Shown in pieces: positions 50,801 through 61,900 of a DNA stretch of 64,000 nucleotides. A program made the translations under genes and the position numbers. Origin of the DNA: Toxoplasma gondii ME49 (lineage: Eukaryota; Apicomplexa; Conoidasida; Eucoccidiorida; Sarcocystidae); contig NC_031478.1 in assembly GCF_000006565.2 (NCBI RefSeq), forward strand, positions 6,831,057-6,895,056, given 5' to 3'. The notes under the pieces were generated by a model, which ran no database searches, was not told where the DNA came from, and saw only the letters and a list, made by a program, of their open reading frames with translations. Numbering within the stretch: position 1 is the first letter of the stretch; every line of letters starts with the position of its first letter.

Positions 50801-52912
50801 CTTCAAATTTTCAAAGATGTGAAAAAACGGCGCCCAAGGTCCATGTCTTTGCGACATCACGTCCAACCCCGACTGTATACGTCGACGTAGACTTGGATGC
50901 ATGCTGCAGGAAAGGAACGTGTGCATGCAAATGCCCTCTAGTCCAACTGCGTTCCTCTGCGTCTTGATTGGCGTTCCTGCAGTCATGGAGACGCCATGCC
51001 TTCACCCCGCTTCCCTTTCTTTGGTTTGTCTTTCCTTTTTCCAGGCGATTTATGACGCACGACAAGGACTTTGGGTACGGAGCCTTCTTCATTATGGCGC
51101 CTCTAAACGAGCAGGTTGTCCGGTGAGAATCGCGCTTTCCGCGCTCAGCTGTCTGTACACTCAGGCGCCAACGTCCCGAAACCGTTCTACCTTCACTTTG
51201 CATTGGTCCTCCACCTGAACGATTTCGGCAAATCGTTCTTGGTACTTCTGTGAAACAACAGTCCACCCTTGATGTCGAGACGTGGAAGCGAAAGGATTTT
51301 CACTCAGCGCGAGCGGTCCTCGAAGTTGAAAAGAGATGTCAACAAGCACAGCAGTAAACGCAAGATGCACTCGAGCAAGCGTCCTTTAGTCATCCTTTGC
51401 ATCTCTCTCTCTCTCTCGCTCCGGATGCCCGTGAAACAGCGCTGCGTAGTCTTCATGCTTTGGCGGCTCAACTTTTTTTTCCCCTCGATATAGGCATCGC
51501 TATCTCTGTATTTGTAATTGTATATCTCCAGTGGTGGATATCTTCGTGTCGTAAATGTGGATATGGCTGTGTACATATTTTTGCTTTGGTGGCCATATTC
51601 ATTCAGATGCATCGTTACATAAATATGTATATATATATATATATATATTATACACATATCTCGTCTGGGTGAGTGCATGCTTGTAGATATGGATGCGTGT
51701 ACTTCTCTGTGCAGTTATCGTTGTACTGGCGGACATCCTCACTTACGTGTCCCGGTCTCTGTGTTTCCTACGGTGGACAATTTTATGTAGATGTCTCGAT
51801 GTCTTTATCTGGGCGGTGGTGGACGTCTTCATGTAGGCTTGTACGTGAAGCACGTTGTCGGTTCCTCTTCACCCTACGCAATTGCGTTCAGTAAGTCTTT
51901 GTCTGGAAGTGGTTCTCCTGTGATTTTGTGTGTTTCCGGTTGCAGCTGGTCAAACGCTCTAATGGGCTTCAAGTACGGCAAAGACTTTGTGTACCGCGAG
52001 CTCATGAGCGTCAACAAAGGCGGATTTTTCTCGGCGTTGACCACCTCTATGCTTGTCTACGCGGGGATGCTTTGCATCAAATTCAGCCCAATTCGCTCTC
52101 TCCTCTTTGCTCTCAGACTGCTTCCCCAACCCGGTGCGTGCTAAAGTCGCGGATCTCCCTCGCGATCTTTTCACAAAAACACGCGCGTCTCTGGTTCTCC
52201 ACGTGGAGTTCGCTGCATATGAGGTTCTCCCCTGATTCTCTCCCGTGTATCGTATTTGAAAAGAAATGTGAAACTGCCTGTCCACGAATTCACGATTCTG
52301 AATTCAACTGTTTTTTTAAAATGATGTTTCAGGCTGGAAAGGCAGACACAGGGACGCACAGCCCTATGTGTGCACGTCTATATGTATATACTTTTATAGT
52401 GTATATACATATATAAATGTATCTGCGTGCATGCATGTGCATACTTATGTGTGCATATATCTCTGTTTATGGGCAGAATTCTGCGTGTTTCCATGCGACG
52501 CATGCAGCTGATTCTCGCTCTGGGTGTTCAAGCGAGAGCGTGTACATGTCGTGGATCTCTCGCCTGTTGGTCTGCAGGTGAGGGTCCTTCGCAAAAGGTA
52601 TTGGATTCTGGATTTTTTGAAATGCGCGCTGTCGGGCGAACACAGTCGAAGTCTGGTCAAAACGTTCGCGTTTCAGTCACGGTTGGATCGAAACTGGGAG
52701 ATCCTGGGTACCGCGAAACTGCAAAGATGATTGCGGAAACCGGTCTTTGCATGGCGCTGAACATGGACAAGTGCACCAAGCTCTGCGGAGTAGGATCCCC
52801 TTCTGCTAGTGTCGGAAGCGTCCTCAAAGACCGCCTGGAGAAGAAGGGATTCTACTTCGAGGTCGATACGCACGAGGAAGAGGTCGAGAACAACGACGGA
52901 CGAGACATGTGA
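47900..52912 (+). CDS. Saccharopine-dehydrogenase-like oxidoreductase (SCCPDH family)
   Basis: Exons: 47900-47976, 48419-48732, 49403-49566, 50067-50233, 51045-51122, 51946-52133, 52578-52912. All introns are GT-AG with matching phases; 440 residues, close to the 429 of human SCCPDH. A Rossmann nucleotide-binding motif sits at residues 19-25 (GATGFTG), then FALAGRSMKKLE, IITTVGPYLKYGEPLVKAC and the HCCGFDSVPSDL motif of the family. Further on are ELHGGFSGGTVAS, DKDFGYGAFF, a hydrophobic stretch (SMLVYAGMLCIKF) where the vertebrate protein also has one, and a C-terminal part with SGFFEMRAVG, GDPGYRETAKM and PSASVGSVL. True saccharopine dehydrogenase acts in lysine metabolism. This branch has no firmly established reaction; relatives are found on lipid droplets and membranes, so substrate and location are not assigned. 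An intron probably lies just upstream of the start codon. Confidence 0.9.
48213..48237. repeat. (TA)n microsatellite
   Basis: Alternating TA run in the first intron of the SCCPDH-like gene. Similar runs occur in its introns 3 and 5 (about 49925-49946 and 51629-51649). Confidence 0.85.
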
Positions 52913-55030
52913 AGGAAGTGTCGAGAGCCGAAAGAAAAATCAAGAGGTGGAGAATGGAAACAGAGCAGCCAGCTGAAAGGTGGCTCGAAATGCGAGAAGA
53001 AAACAACGGGCTTTTCTCAGGTCGGGCGCGAACGTAAAAAGTTGGCATCTGCGTTGCATCGGATCCGAATGTGGTCACGGGAGTTGCAAGAATATAAATA
53101 GATGCATGTGGCTAAAGATGTGTGTGATCTTTTTGAGAGCGGGCATTTTCGATGTCTGCGCTTAGAAGTGTAATATATGCGTGCGTTTGGCTGTGTCGGT
53201 CCCTGGCGGCGTCGCTTCTGCGTTAGGTGTCGTGGACGCGAAAAAATGTCAGCGTCCTCTTTGTTTCCATTAAGAGGGCGGAGAACCTGGTAGCACCCAA
53301 GTAAATCTCTTTTGTTCGAGTTTCTCGTTTTCGGATGCATGTAGTGGCCGCCTTCCGGCGAGGCCGAGGAGCCTGTTTTTCCAGAGACTGGGTCAGTGTG
53401 TGTCCATGCATACACTTGTGCGTTCACCTGCGAATGGGTGTCCAACTTTCTGTGCCAAAGCGGAATAGAGACTGGCGTCTCAAACAACTTTGCTACTGTG
53501 TGTTCTTTCGGATTTTCGCATCGCATGCGTCCAATTTCACTTGATTACGAACACCTGTACGACAGGTGTTAAACGTTCACCGAAGTTCCACTTTCGAAAA
53601 CAGGTTCCTCTCGGGTCCAGCGGCTGCTGAAACACCGGTCTGCAGGTGACAAAGGAATGTAAACCGTAATCGATTAGCAGAGCGTTGCGGTTCGTTGGCG
53701 CACCATTTTTTAGCCTTTCCGCAACCAGGCAGGCTTCCATTCGGTGAAACAAACAGTGTATGGACAGGTTTCTTCTGGCAAGCCGGCTGAATATCGCCGC
53801 ATATTCACACGTGATTTGTCCTGGAACTCCTTCGCTCAGATGGATTCCGGTTCCGAATGTCCTGTGCAAAGCGAAGCTCCTTTGTCGACCGGTTGACTGG
53901 TTTTGAGTTATCTGGATGTGGCAGTTCCATTAAACCAAAAGCCGCTTTGCAAGTGTAACGGCTGGGTACGTTCCCATATCTTATGAAGAGCTGGCTTGTA
54001 GGGCCTGTACGTCTCATGATTTGATGCCCGTGACACAAGGGCACAGATTACATTGGTTCCAGCAGGAACGTTATTTCACACAAAACCACAAGGTTCCATG
54101 TTTCACAAATGATACGAGGAAAGCCGTGTGCTGAAAGTGAGTGGAGTGAATCAAGAGCCTCTTTGTTGAATCACGCACTTCGAGCACGGGAAACCAAGGT
54201 CAGCAGAAACAAGGAGCCTGCTGTTTACATCCAAAGGCATTATGTGTCCACAAGCGGTAAACGTCGGGGCATTTGGGTGTCTTGAAAACGAAGCATCAAG
54301 AGATCAAGCATCCTTATTTACTTATACACAGCCTGGCACACCTACTGACGTGAAGCGCGCCTTTCTGCGCTGCGGTGTTTTGAAAGTGAGACTTAAGTTG
54401 CTTTCCACGGAAAAACGCCGCAGAATCTACAGGGAGTTAAAAAAGATATCCACCTGGCACGCTTTCAAGCCTTCGATTGTGGTGTCTTGGATTGCGTGAT
54501 TCGTCTGTTTTGAAATTTTTGCCGGAGCGGACTTTCCGTCTAGAGAGAAGGCCCCTATAGGTCCCCCAAAATACCTGTAGGCAGCGCCCCGCAAGGTCAT
54601 CCGCAGCTGAATTTCGCAGATGAATCCAGAAGGAATTTGGCCGTTTGCGTTCGGTTTCTTTATGTATTGGACCTGCGTAGTTGTTTTTCTTGTGGTGTTT
54701 CCCCTGTGAAACCCCTGGTGCACTGTCAGCCGCTGTGCATGCCTGGGTCGCCTTTACCCGAGAACGCTGTCGAGCTGTTCGCCTCTGAGATCCACGAATC
54801 GGGACTTTTTCCTCGAAGCGGTTCCTTTCTGCAGCCACTTTTTGTTTCATCCGTTTTTCTCGTCTCTCCTGTTTGTCTTTCTCGTATTTGGTCACGTTCG
54901 CGCCACACTCTCCGCGCGTTCTGGCGGTTTTCTGCGCCCGCCTGACTGGCTGGTGCGCACGTCTGCACGTCGTGAGATTTTCTTCTGGACGCCCAGAGGC
55001 TCTGTGTGTTAGTTTCACTGAATTGACACG
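52913..55030. other. Intergenic region between the SCCPDH-like gene and the acidic-protein gene
   Basis: It should hold the 3' flank of the first gene and the promoter of the second, both transcribed rightward. Short open frames exist on both strands, but none forms an exon chain or shows a recognisable motif. No notable repeat is seen. Confidence 0.5.
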
Positions 55031-57666
55031 ATGGACGGGAACCAAATGGACAAAGAGGACGACCAGGTGGTGGACTTGACCCTCGACTCCGATGACGACG
55101 ACCAGCGGCGAGCTCCAGACGGTCCGGACGAAGGCAACGCGGGCTGCGCGGAAAGTGAGAGGTCGGAAGAAGACGACGACGAGGAAGAAGACGAAGGGGA
55201 AGAAGAAGACGAAGGGGAAGAAGAAGACGAAGGGAAAGAAGAAGACGAAGGGGAAGAAGAAGACGAGGGAGAAAACGAAGACGAGGGGGAAGAAGACGAT
55301 GGAGAAAACGGAGATGAGGGAGAAAACGGAGATGAGGGAGAAAACGAAGAGGAGGAGGAGGAAGACGAAGACGATGGAGAAAGCGACGAAGGCGAAGACG
55401 ACGACGAGATGGACGACGAAGACGCGTGGCTTGGGGAAGAGCACGGTGGGGAAGAGTCTGACGCAGGCGACCACGAAGGCGCCGAGGGGAACGAGGACGA
55501 ACAGTTCGGCTCTGAAGTCGCGGGATCTCTCGAGGAACGCGCGAGGCTCTTCCACCCCGCGGCTTCGCGTGTTCCTGTGCGCGAGAGAGAACGAGGAGGT
55601 ACGAGATATCGCGATTGGAGGGAGGAAGGTTCGGGTGACGCGGAGTATGAGCCGGGAGCCCAGGAGGCAGAAGCAACGCCATCGGACGACGTCCTCCATG
55701 TGTCGGGGGAGCAAGCCCCAGAGACAGACAACTCCCGCACGAATTCGGCATTCAAGCGGCCGCTGGAGGGTGAAGGTCAAGGTCTGCATGCGCGTGAAGG
55801 ACGTCAGAGCGACGCGGGCGAACAGAGAGCGCCGCGGTCGACAGATCCCGCGAGCAACAGCCGCCTCCCAGGGTTTCCAGAAGAGACACAGAAATTCACA
55901 GAACGAAAAGAGACCTGGCGAGAGGGAGTCGAGGCGACTGCTGAGACATTTGAAGAGACCCCAGCGCAGCCTTCAGAGCAAGCAGGCGAGCGGAAGGCCC
56001 TGATGCGCGTCGAAGAAGCAAACCAGTTCCTTCTGTCCTACCCGCACAAAGTCCCGTCTGCTTCCCAGTCTGATTCGAATGGAGACGGCTTTGCCTCCGC
56101 AGCAGTGGCGGGTTCCACAGACTCGGACGCCTTCTCACTCTTCGCCTCTTTTCCCGGTTCGGCGGCCACCGGCGCAGAAGAGCCTCGCGTCGACACGCGT
56201 CCAGAGGCTCCGTCTTGCGAAAACGAATCAGACGCCAGCGCGTGTTTTCCCGATAAGGAAAATGCCGACGGGGACATCCAGAGTGCTCCAGAAGAAGCTT
56301 TCTGGCAGCCGCTTCCGGGCGAAAGACTCGAAGCTGCTCCGTAAGGACTGTCAGGATTGCCACACGACTGTCAGCTTTACTGAGTGTCTTGTCGTGTTTG
56401 AGGAGGAGGGCGGGAGCAGAGTAGACTGAGGAAGGAGCGGCACTAGTCTTCCGTCGTTTTCCCTGACGCGTGGCCGCCTTGACGAGACAGAGCTGGTAGG
56501 AAGCTGACGGGACTGCAGTTTTCAGGTGTTACGCTTTCGAATGGCAGGCGAGCAAAACCGTGTAGCTCCTTAGAAGAGCGCTAGGGATCGGGGGGGTGCG
56601 GCTAGAAGGCATCGTGTCGAGTTTTTCTTCTTTGCGTGATTTCTCGTGCAGGAAGAACTTGGTGGAGTCTCCCGATGCTACTTCTGGAGAGGAAGAGAGC
56701 GGTCGCCGGTGCAAGCGAAGGCGTAAGTTTCGCATGGCTTTGCAGAGTAAAAAAAGGGGGGAAGCGAGCGGAGCTTCACACCGTTTCGGGTGACACTGAA
56801 GAGGATGAAGGCAAGTTTTGGGGGCCAGCAAAACCAGTGGCTCGTGGGCTTTGTCTCTCGAAACAGTGACACACTGAGACGAAAAAAGGTTTCCCTAATC
56901 CAAGTTCTCTTGTCCATTGTACTATCACGGGGTAAGTGCATTGAGTCTGGTGGTGTCCCGACCTGGATGATGGCCTTTTCTTCTGGTTTGTTTTCTAGGC
57001 GTGGACATCCCGTGTGTACCAGCGGCTGCAGCAGTGTCGTCAGACGTGTCAAGGGCGCCCTCAGAGAGGGCGGAGAGAGCCGGAGGCCATTCTCCAATGA
57101 CAGACAAAATCAGCGGAGGAGCGACCAGAGAAAGCGAGCAACCAGCCTCTGGAGAGGCTTCGGAAACGGGGAGAGCACCCGGAGAGCAGGGGCGAAGAGA
57201 CGCGACTGCACACGAAGACAGGCGGGAATTCGCGCACTCCATGTACAACGCAAAGCAACGAAACACTTTCAAGTTTGAGTGCAGATTGACTTGTCTGACA
57301 CGGAGTACGTCCACGTCGCTTGCTCGGTCTGACACACCGACCAAAGTGTGGCTGCTCTTTGCTGAATCATCCGGAGAAGAAACCAGCAGAAATTCGACTG
57401 TGAATTGTGAATTGTGTTATGCGCTACCTGACTGTGTGTACAGGTCAGCTTCTCGACCTCGTGGTGGATCTCACATCTCAGTTTCCTGAGACAAGACAAA
57501 TGGTAAGCACGTGGGATCCACAGTCAGCGTGGGATGAAGCCCGCAAAGGACGGCGTTGTTTTCTGAGTGGTTTTGATTTCTCGTTTGTATCGCCGTATTC
57601 TTGTTGTGTCAGGTGGAAGATGCGGTACGTCACCGTTCTCTGCAGCCCGGCGACTTCTGCAGGTGA
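55031..57666 (+). CDS. Acidic, probably nuclear protein with a SUMO-interacting motif
   Basis: I do not recognise a full-length family. Exons: 55031-56340, 56652-56722, 56999-57304, 57444-57502, 57613-57666, GT-AG with matching phases; 599 residues. Residues 13-24 (VVDLTLDSDDDD) match a SUMO-interacting motif: a hydrophobic core followed by acidic residues, as in PIAS proteins. Residues of about 47-135 are almost wholly Glu, Asp and Gly, with hexapeptide repeats. A Ser/Pro/Glu-rich, probably disordered stretch follows. Exon 2 ends in a basic cluster (GRRCKRR) that could be a nuclear localisation signal. The C-terminus becomes ordered (LTRSQLLDLVVDLTSQFPET), resembling the short leucine-rich helix followed by a Pro-Glu turn of Cut8/STS1-type proteasome tethers; that resemblance is weak. 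An alternative last splice (57662 to 57724) would change the final residues and end at 57742. Exons 1-2 are well supported, exons 3-5 moderately. Confidence 0.7.
55165..55400 (+). repeat. Coding repeat of about 18 bp (GAAGAAGACGAAGGGGAA type)
   Basis: Purine-rich units encoding EEDEGE-like hexapeptides are repeated many times in the first exon of the acidic-protein gene, decaying into ENGDEG variants toward the 3' side. Tandem units of this kind change copy number readily, so length variation between strains is likely. Confidence 0.9.
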
Positions 57667-58916
57667 TGTATTTATAGCCCGGTGCTGGGGCGAGTGTGAC
57701 GACGTCGACAGATTTCCTTTTCAGTTTCGAGAGACATTTTTGACAGGTTATACGTGATCGTCTGCAACAGCCCGAGGGCTTCGTACCGAAGTGCAGCGAA
57801 GAGCGCAGACGTTTTTTGTTTACCGTGTGGGACAAGGACGGATGAGGGAATGAGCGGTGGTTGTTCTTTTCGCGTCTACATGGGGAGAGAAGTGCAGTTG
57901 TGGGGATACAGCGGACCGCTACACACGATCGTTTCCGAAGCAATTTAATGTCGAGAGGTATCATTGTGGGATTGAGTGGAGGGAACCTTCATGAGGGCGT
58001 GTTAAAACAAGACGATTGTAAGGGGCGGCCAACGCAGCAAGCCTAAATGCCTTCGCCTTTATGGCGTTTTTCGTTATTCCGTTCCTTAAATTTCTTCAGC
58101 TCAGGCGTGTGCCTTGGAATTCCTTCCTGTGTCTTGGTGCTGTTAGTTTTTCAAACCAGCCGAATAAAACGGCCGATCCTGTGCTCTGGTTTCACCGATG
58201 GAACGGTCGCTTGACGACTCCCTAGCTTTTCTTCGTGAGCTGGTGGTGGCGCCCAGCTCTGAACACAAAGCCTGTGCATCTGTAGCAGAACCACCTACAT
58301 TACGGTTGACCGTCCTGTTAGGGTGAAGTAAAGGTACCACTCGTGATTAGCATTTTCCCGCTGTGCGGAGTTTGGATCGTAGCCCGCAGATAACAGACGC
58401 AGCACGCGCCACAATAAAACAACAACACCACAGATAACCTGGGGAGCCGATTCTGTAGCTTCGGGTCGGCCGCCCTCCTGCGGAGCTTGACTCCTAGCTG
58501 TTCCAGTACTTCGATGCAGGCTCGGCCGCTAACGGATTTCTTCTGAGAAGCTCTAGTGTGATACATCGGCTACGAGTGTCGAGGTGTTTGCGGCGAACTG
58601 GAGTCTCTGCCGCAGGCATACGCGTGACAGGCATATGTTGTCGATGTGCTGTATGTCGACGAAGTACCGGTTCCCTAATTCTTCTGCTTTTCATGTGTCT
58701 TGGGAGGGCCAAACCCCCGTAACGACCGGGACTGAGATGCGGTTGCGTGTTTTCTCAATTCCTCCATCCCAGCTACCTCATTGTGCGAGATACCATGTTC
58801 GTCCCGAACGCGTCTGAAGACGTTTTACGCGGAACATCTTAAAATCGTATAAGGAGCACCTCGTGGCCAAGCGTCTCTGATGCCTAACGTCGTAGTTGTT
58901 CAATACGGCAGCTTTT
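57667..58916. other. Convergent intergenic region
   Basis: It contains the 3' flanks of the acidic-protein gene and the coiled-coil gene, which face each other. No coding pattern, repeat or RNA gene is recognised. Confidence 0.5.
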
Positions 58917-61900
58917 CTATGCAGCGTATGCGAGACGAGGTCCTTCGTCTCCGTGTAATTCGGCGTCCCGCGGGCTCGCCGACTGTCCTTCAGCTGTAGT
59001 AACGTCGGGTTGCGATACTTCGCCGACCAATGTGGACCTGCCGACTTCTGCCGTGATTGGTTTCAGCAGGGCCGGTGAATACTGTACAGTGTGACTGGTA
59101 CTTCGCTGACGTTCCACCATCCCGCTGGCGTGATCAGCGGGGCTACCCTCCAGCCTGTCGTGATCTACTATTTCTTCGTCAGAGTTATCCTCCACAGAAG
59201 AAGACCTGTCAAAATGCAGATGGGAGTTCACTTCCTTAAGGACCAATCTCGAGCGCTCGAACGCCGGCATCGGCCCCTGCGTCGCCGGTGGCTCATTGAT
59301 CGCGTCGCCAGCATGAGATTGCAGCTCACCCTGGGGGAGAGGCCATCCAAAGAGACAAAAACAAACTTTTTTTTGCCTCTGATAATTTCATGACCAGCTT
59401 GAGTGCTTGTCTTTCAACAAAGACACACATACACCGCAAAAGTCTCTCGGACACGGTATTCCTTGAGTGTACCCTAGCAGTATTTCCCCGTGATTACCTT
59501 GGGACATCTTCAGCGGAGAGAGACCATGGAGTATCACTTGTTCAACTTACGGTGTGGCATTTTGCGTCTTGCTCGCTATTTTCACAAGATGGAAAGGCAT
59601 AAGCTACAATCCTGATCAGGCCGTATCGATGCTTCAGATAGCCACGTTTACTGGGTAACGATTGTGAATCACAGACGTATTTTAGTGAGTGTGAAGATGC
59701 CAGCTTTCTTGCAGCTGGAATGCGGAGATATTTGGGACCACGAAAGCAATGATAGTTCTCCACTGGGGCTCTGTCAGATTGTACGACAGTGAAAATAAAG
59801 GAGAAACAGATGATACACCAACAAATGCATCCGGTCAAAGCAGCTATCTAATCCATGACAGAGGCGCAGAGATATCTCGTGTCGACCGCTGATGCCTCAG
59901 GAAGACTGTATTTCCTCCCAGAGACAGTCACAGCTCTTAGAAACAAATTGGTGCAAAGGTGACGTCTCCACTACCTGAGCCTCCATCGTCTCGAGCAATT
60001 TCGGGATTGTATTCTTCCGTACTGCGGCAATGTAGCTGACAAGCCCCTCCACAGATTCGCAGACGAACGGTTCCTAAGTTCCAAGAAATACAGGCAAATA
60101 GAAGCCTTTCATAGGTCGCCACTCTACAGTACGAAGCTGAATCGGTCACTCTCAGGAAAAAGTTGGCACAGGCTTCTTGCACAGGGAAATGGGGATTTCG
60201 TATCTTTTATCAGTTTTCCCCTGCGTGTCAGAATAGAAAGGTACCCCATTTCAGGTTGCAACTGCAATTTTGTTAAGAAGGCTAACTATGCTGAGGCTTG
60301 AACATGATTACCTCAGCGAAAACCAGTCAAGATGTAGATTTTATTCGAAGATAACCCTGCATCTATCTTCCAGTATAACGTCCACATACTTCAAGCCCGG
60401 CAGCGACGAACAGCGCATTAATTCGGCCTGCCCATTGTTTCGCGTGGTCTAACTGCGTCGTTGTTTCTGTTAATGCATCCAGGCTGTGCAAAAGACACAC
60501 ACAAGCCAAGGATACCTACAGAAAACGTCTTTCAGCTTCTGCCAACACAGCGAACTTGGCGGCACCGGCTCAGCCGTTATCTATATCAGGAGAACGCTGA
60601 GCGAAATCATTCGTAGTCCCTAGAAGGCACGAGACTAAACGACCATTCCGCCTATTAGGCATCCTTGCTGACGCAAATCCGAGTGAAGAAAACATACAGG
60701 CGGCAAATGACCACAAACAGCAAATGCATGTTCTTACAATAATACAACGTACCTGGCAATATGTTGTTTGACAGCCCTTTGCAGTGTCTCATCTTGAGCC
60801 TCTGCAGCCTGCACAGCATTGAGCATCAAGAACACTCCCATGCTTCATCCGTTCCGTTTTTGTGTGGAGAAAGATAAAAACAGCGGCCACCACAGTGCCC
60901 ACAGGTACGACAACATCGTCTGGTAACCGTGTGAAGCATGCAAGGTCTTGATATTACACCAAGAGCACGCTAAACCGACAAAAGCAGCCGAAAGCATCCA
61001 CGTGATTCTCGCCCCGCTGGACAGTACAGCAGTGTTATGTAATACGTCGCAAAACCATTCCCACACTCTCTCTACAAAAAATTCAGGCTGTTGCCCGGAA
61101 CGCGACACTGGTCCCTGTGTGTTTCCTTCGATCTGCAGATTACTAGTTCCTACGGGAATAGAAAAGAAAATGTGACTTCATTTCATTCGAGATCATCAAG
61201 CACGGTGAAGGACGCGGCTAACTGAAATTTCTCAAAACACTCTGTAATTAGTGACTCCGTACGGGCTTCACGATAATCTGGCTCACCGCATAAAAGTGCC
61301 TCCGGTGTCCGCAGTCTCCGGAGAGTGTTTCTTCTGCTGCTTGTTGAAGTACCTCGGTATACTTTGCTCTTGTTTGCTGCAACGAACGGGGGAATCGGGG
61401 AAGTGACGACAGCATCGGTACTTTCCAAAACAACATTTCCCTAGCATAGGGCTCAAAGGCGGTTGTTGACATCATGTTACCGGCGCATCCGTCTTTGGAG
61501 CGTTCATTAACAATCTCAACTGGTATTGCATATGGTTTGCAATCCCCTACGCACCGCGTGCCCCGCCAAACGCCGCAAACAGCGACCTCTGATGTATCCA
61601 ACGCTACGAACGTATCTCCTCACCTCAAATCGAGCTTCAGCAGCTGCCGCCAACTGCTGTAACTGCCCGTGCTCTACGTCCTTGTTCAAGAACTTCTGTA
61701 CGATGTCCATTACATCGTCAAGACCCTGAAGGCCCGGCAAAGCACGGACAACATTATGAGCATGTTGCGTTTCCCTCCAAATCTACTGCGGTGGTTCGTT
61801 CCTTGTTCACACGCTGGTCTTGCTTGGTGTTACTGTCCGCAAGCCACGCGTCACCAACAGTAGCATTCTAGCAATCACGGGGTATGGCGCGATGCTGGTT

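Noticed and set aside
53537..54044. Minus-strand frames of 110 and 79 codons between two plus-strand genes
   Set aside because: No domain pattern, no splice partners and no compositional sign of coding. Lengths are what chance allows.
54437..55789. A 450-codon minus-strand open frame, with other long minus-strand frames overlapping the acidic gene
   Set aside because: It is the antisense shadow of the Glu/Asp/Gly repeat: GAA/GAC units read backwards as Phe/Val/Ser/Leu-rich strings. The plus strand has an ATG, clean donors and a functional motif.
60845..61087. Terminal exon of the coiled-coil gene ending at the stop at 60845
   Set aside because: Downstream exons continue in the same frame and phase to 58917 and fit the protein better. 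The stop is removed by splicing in either model.
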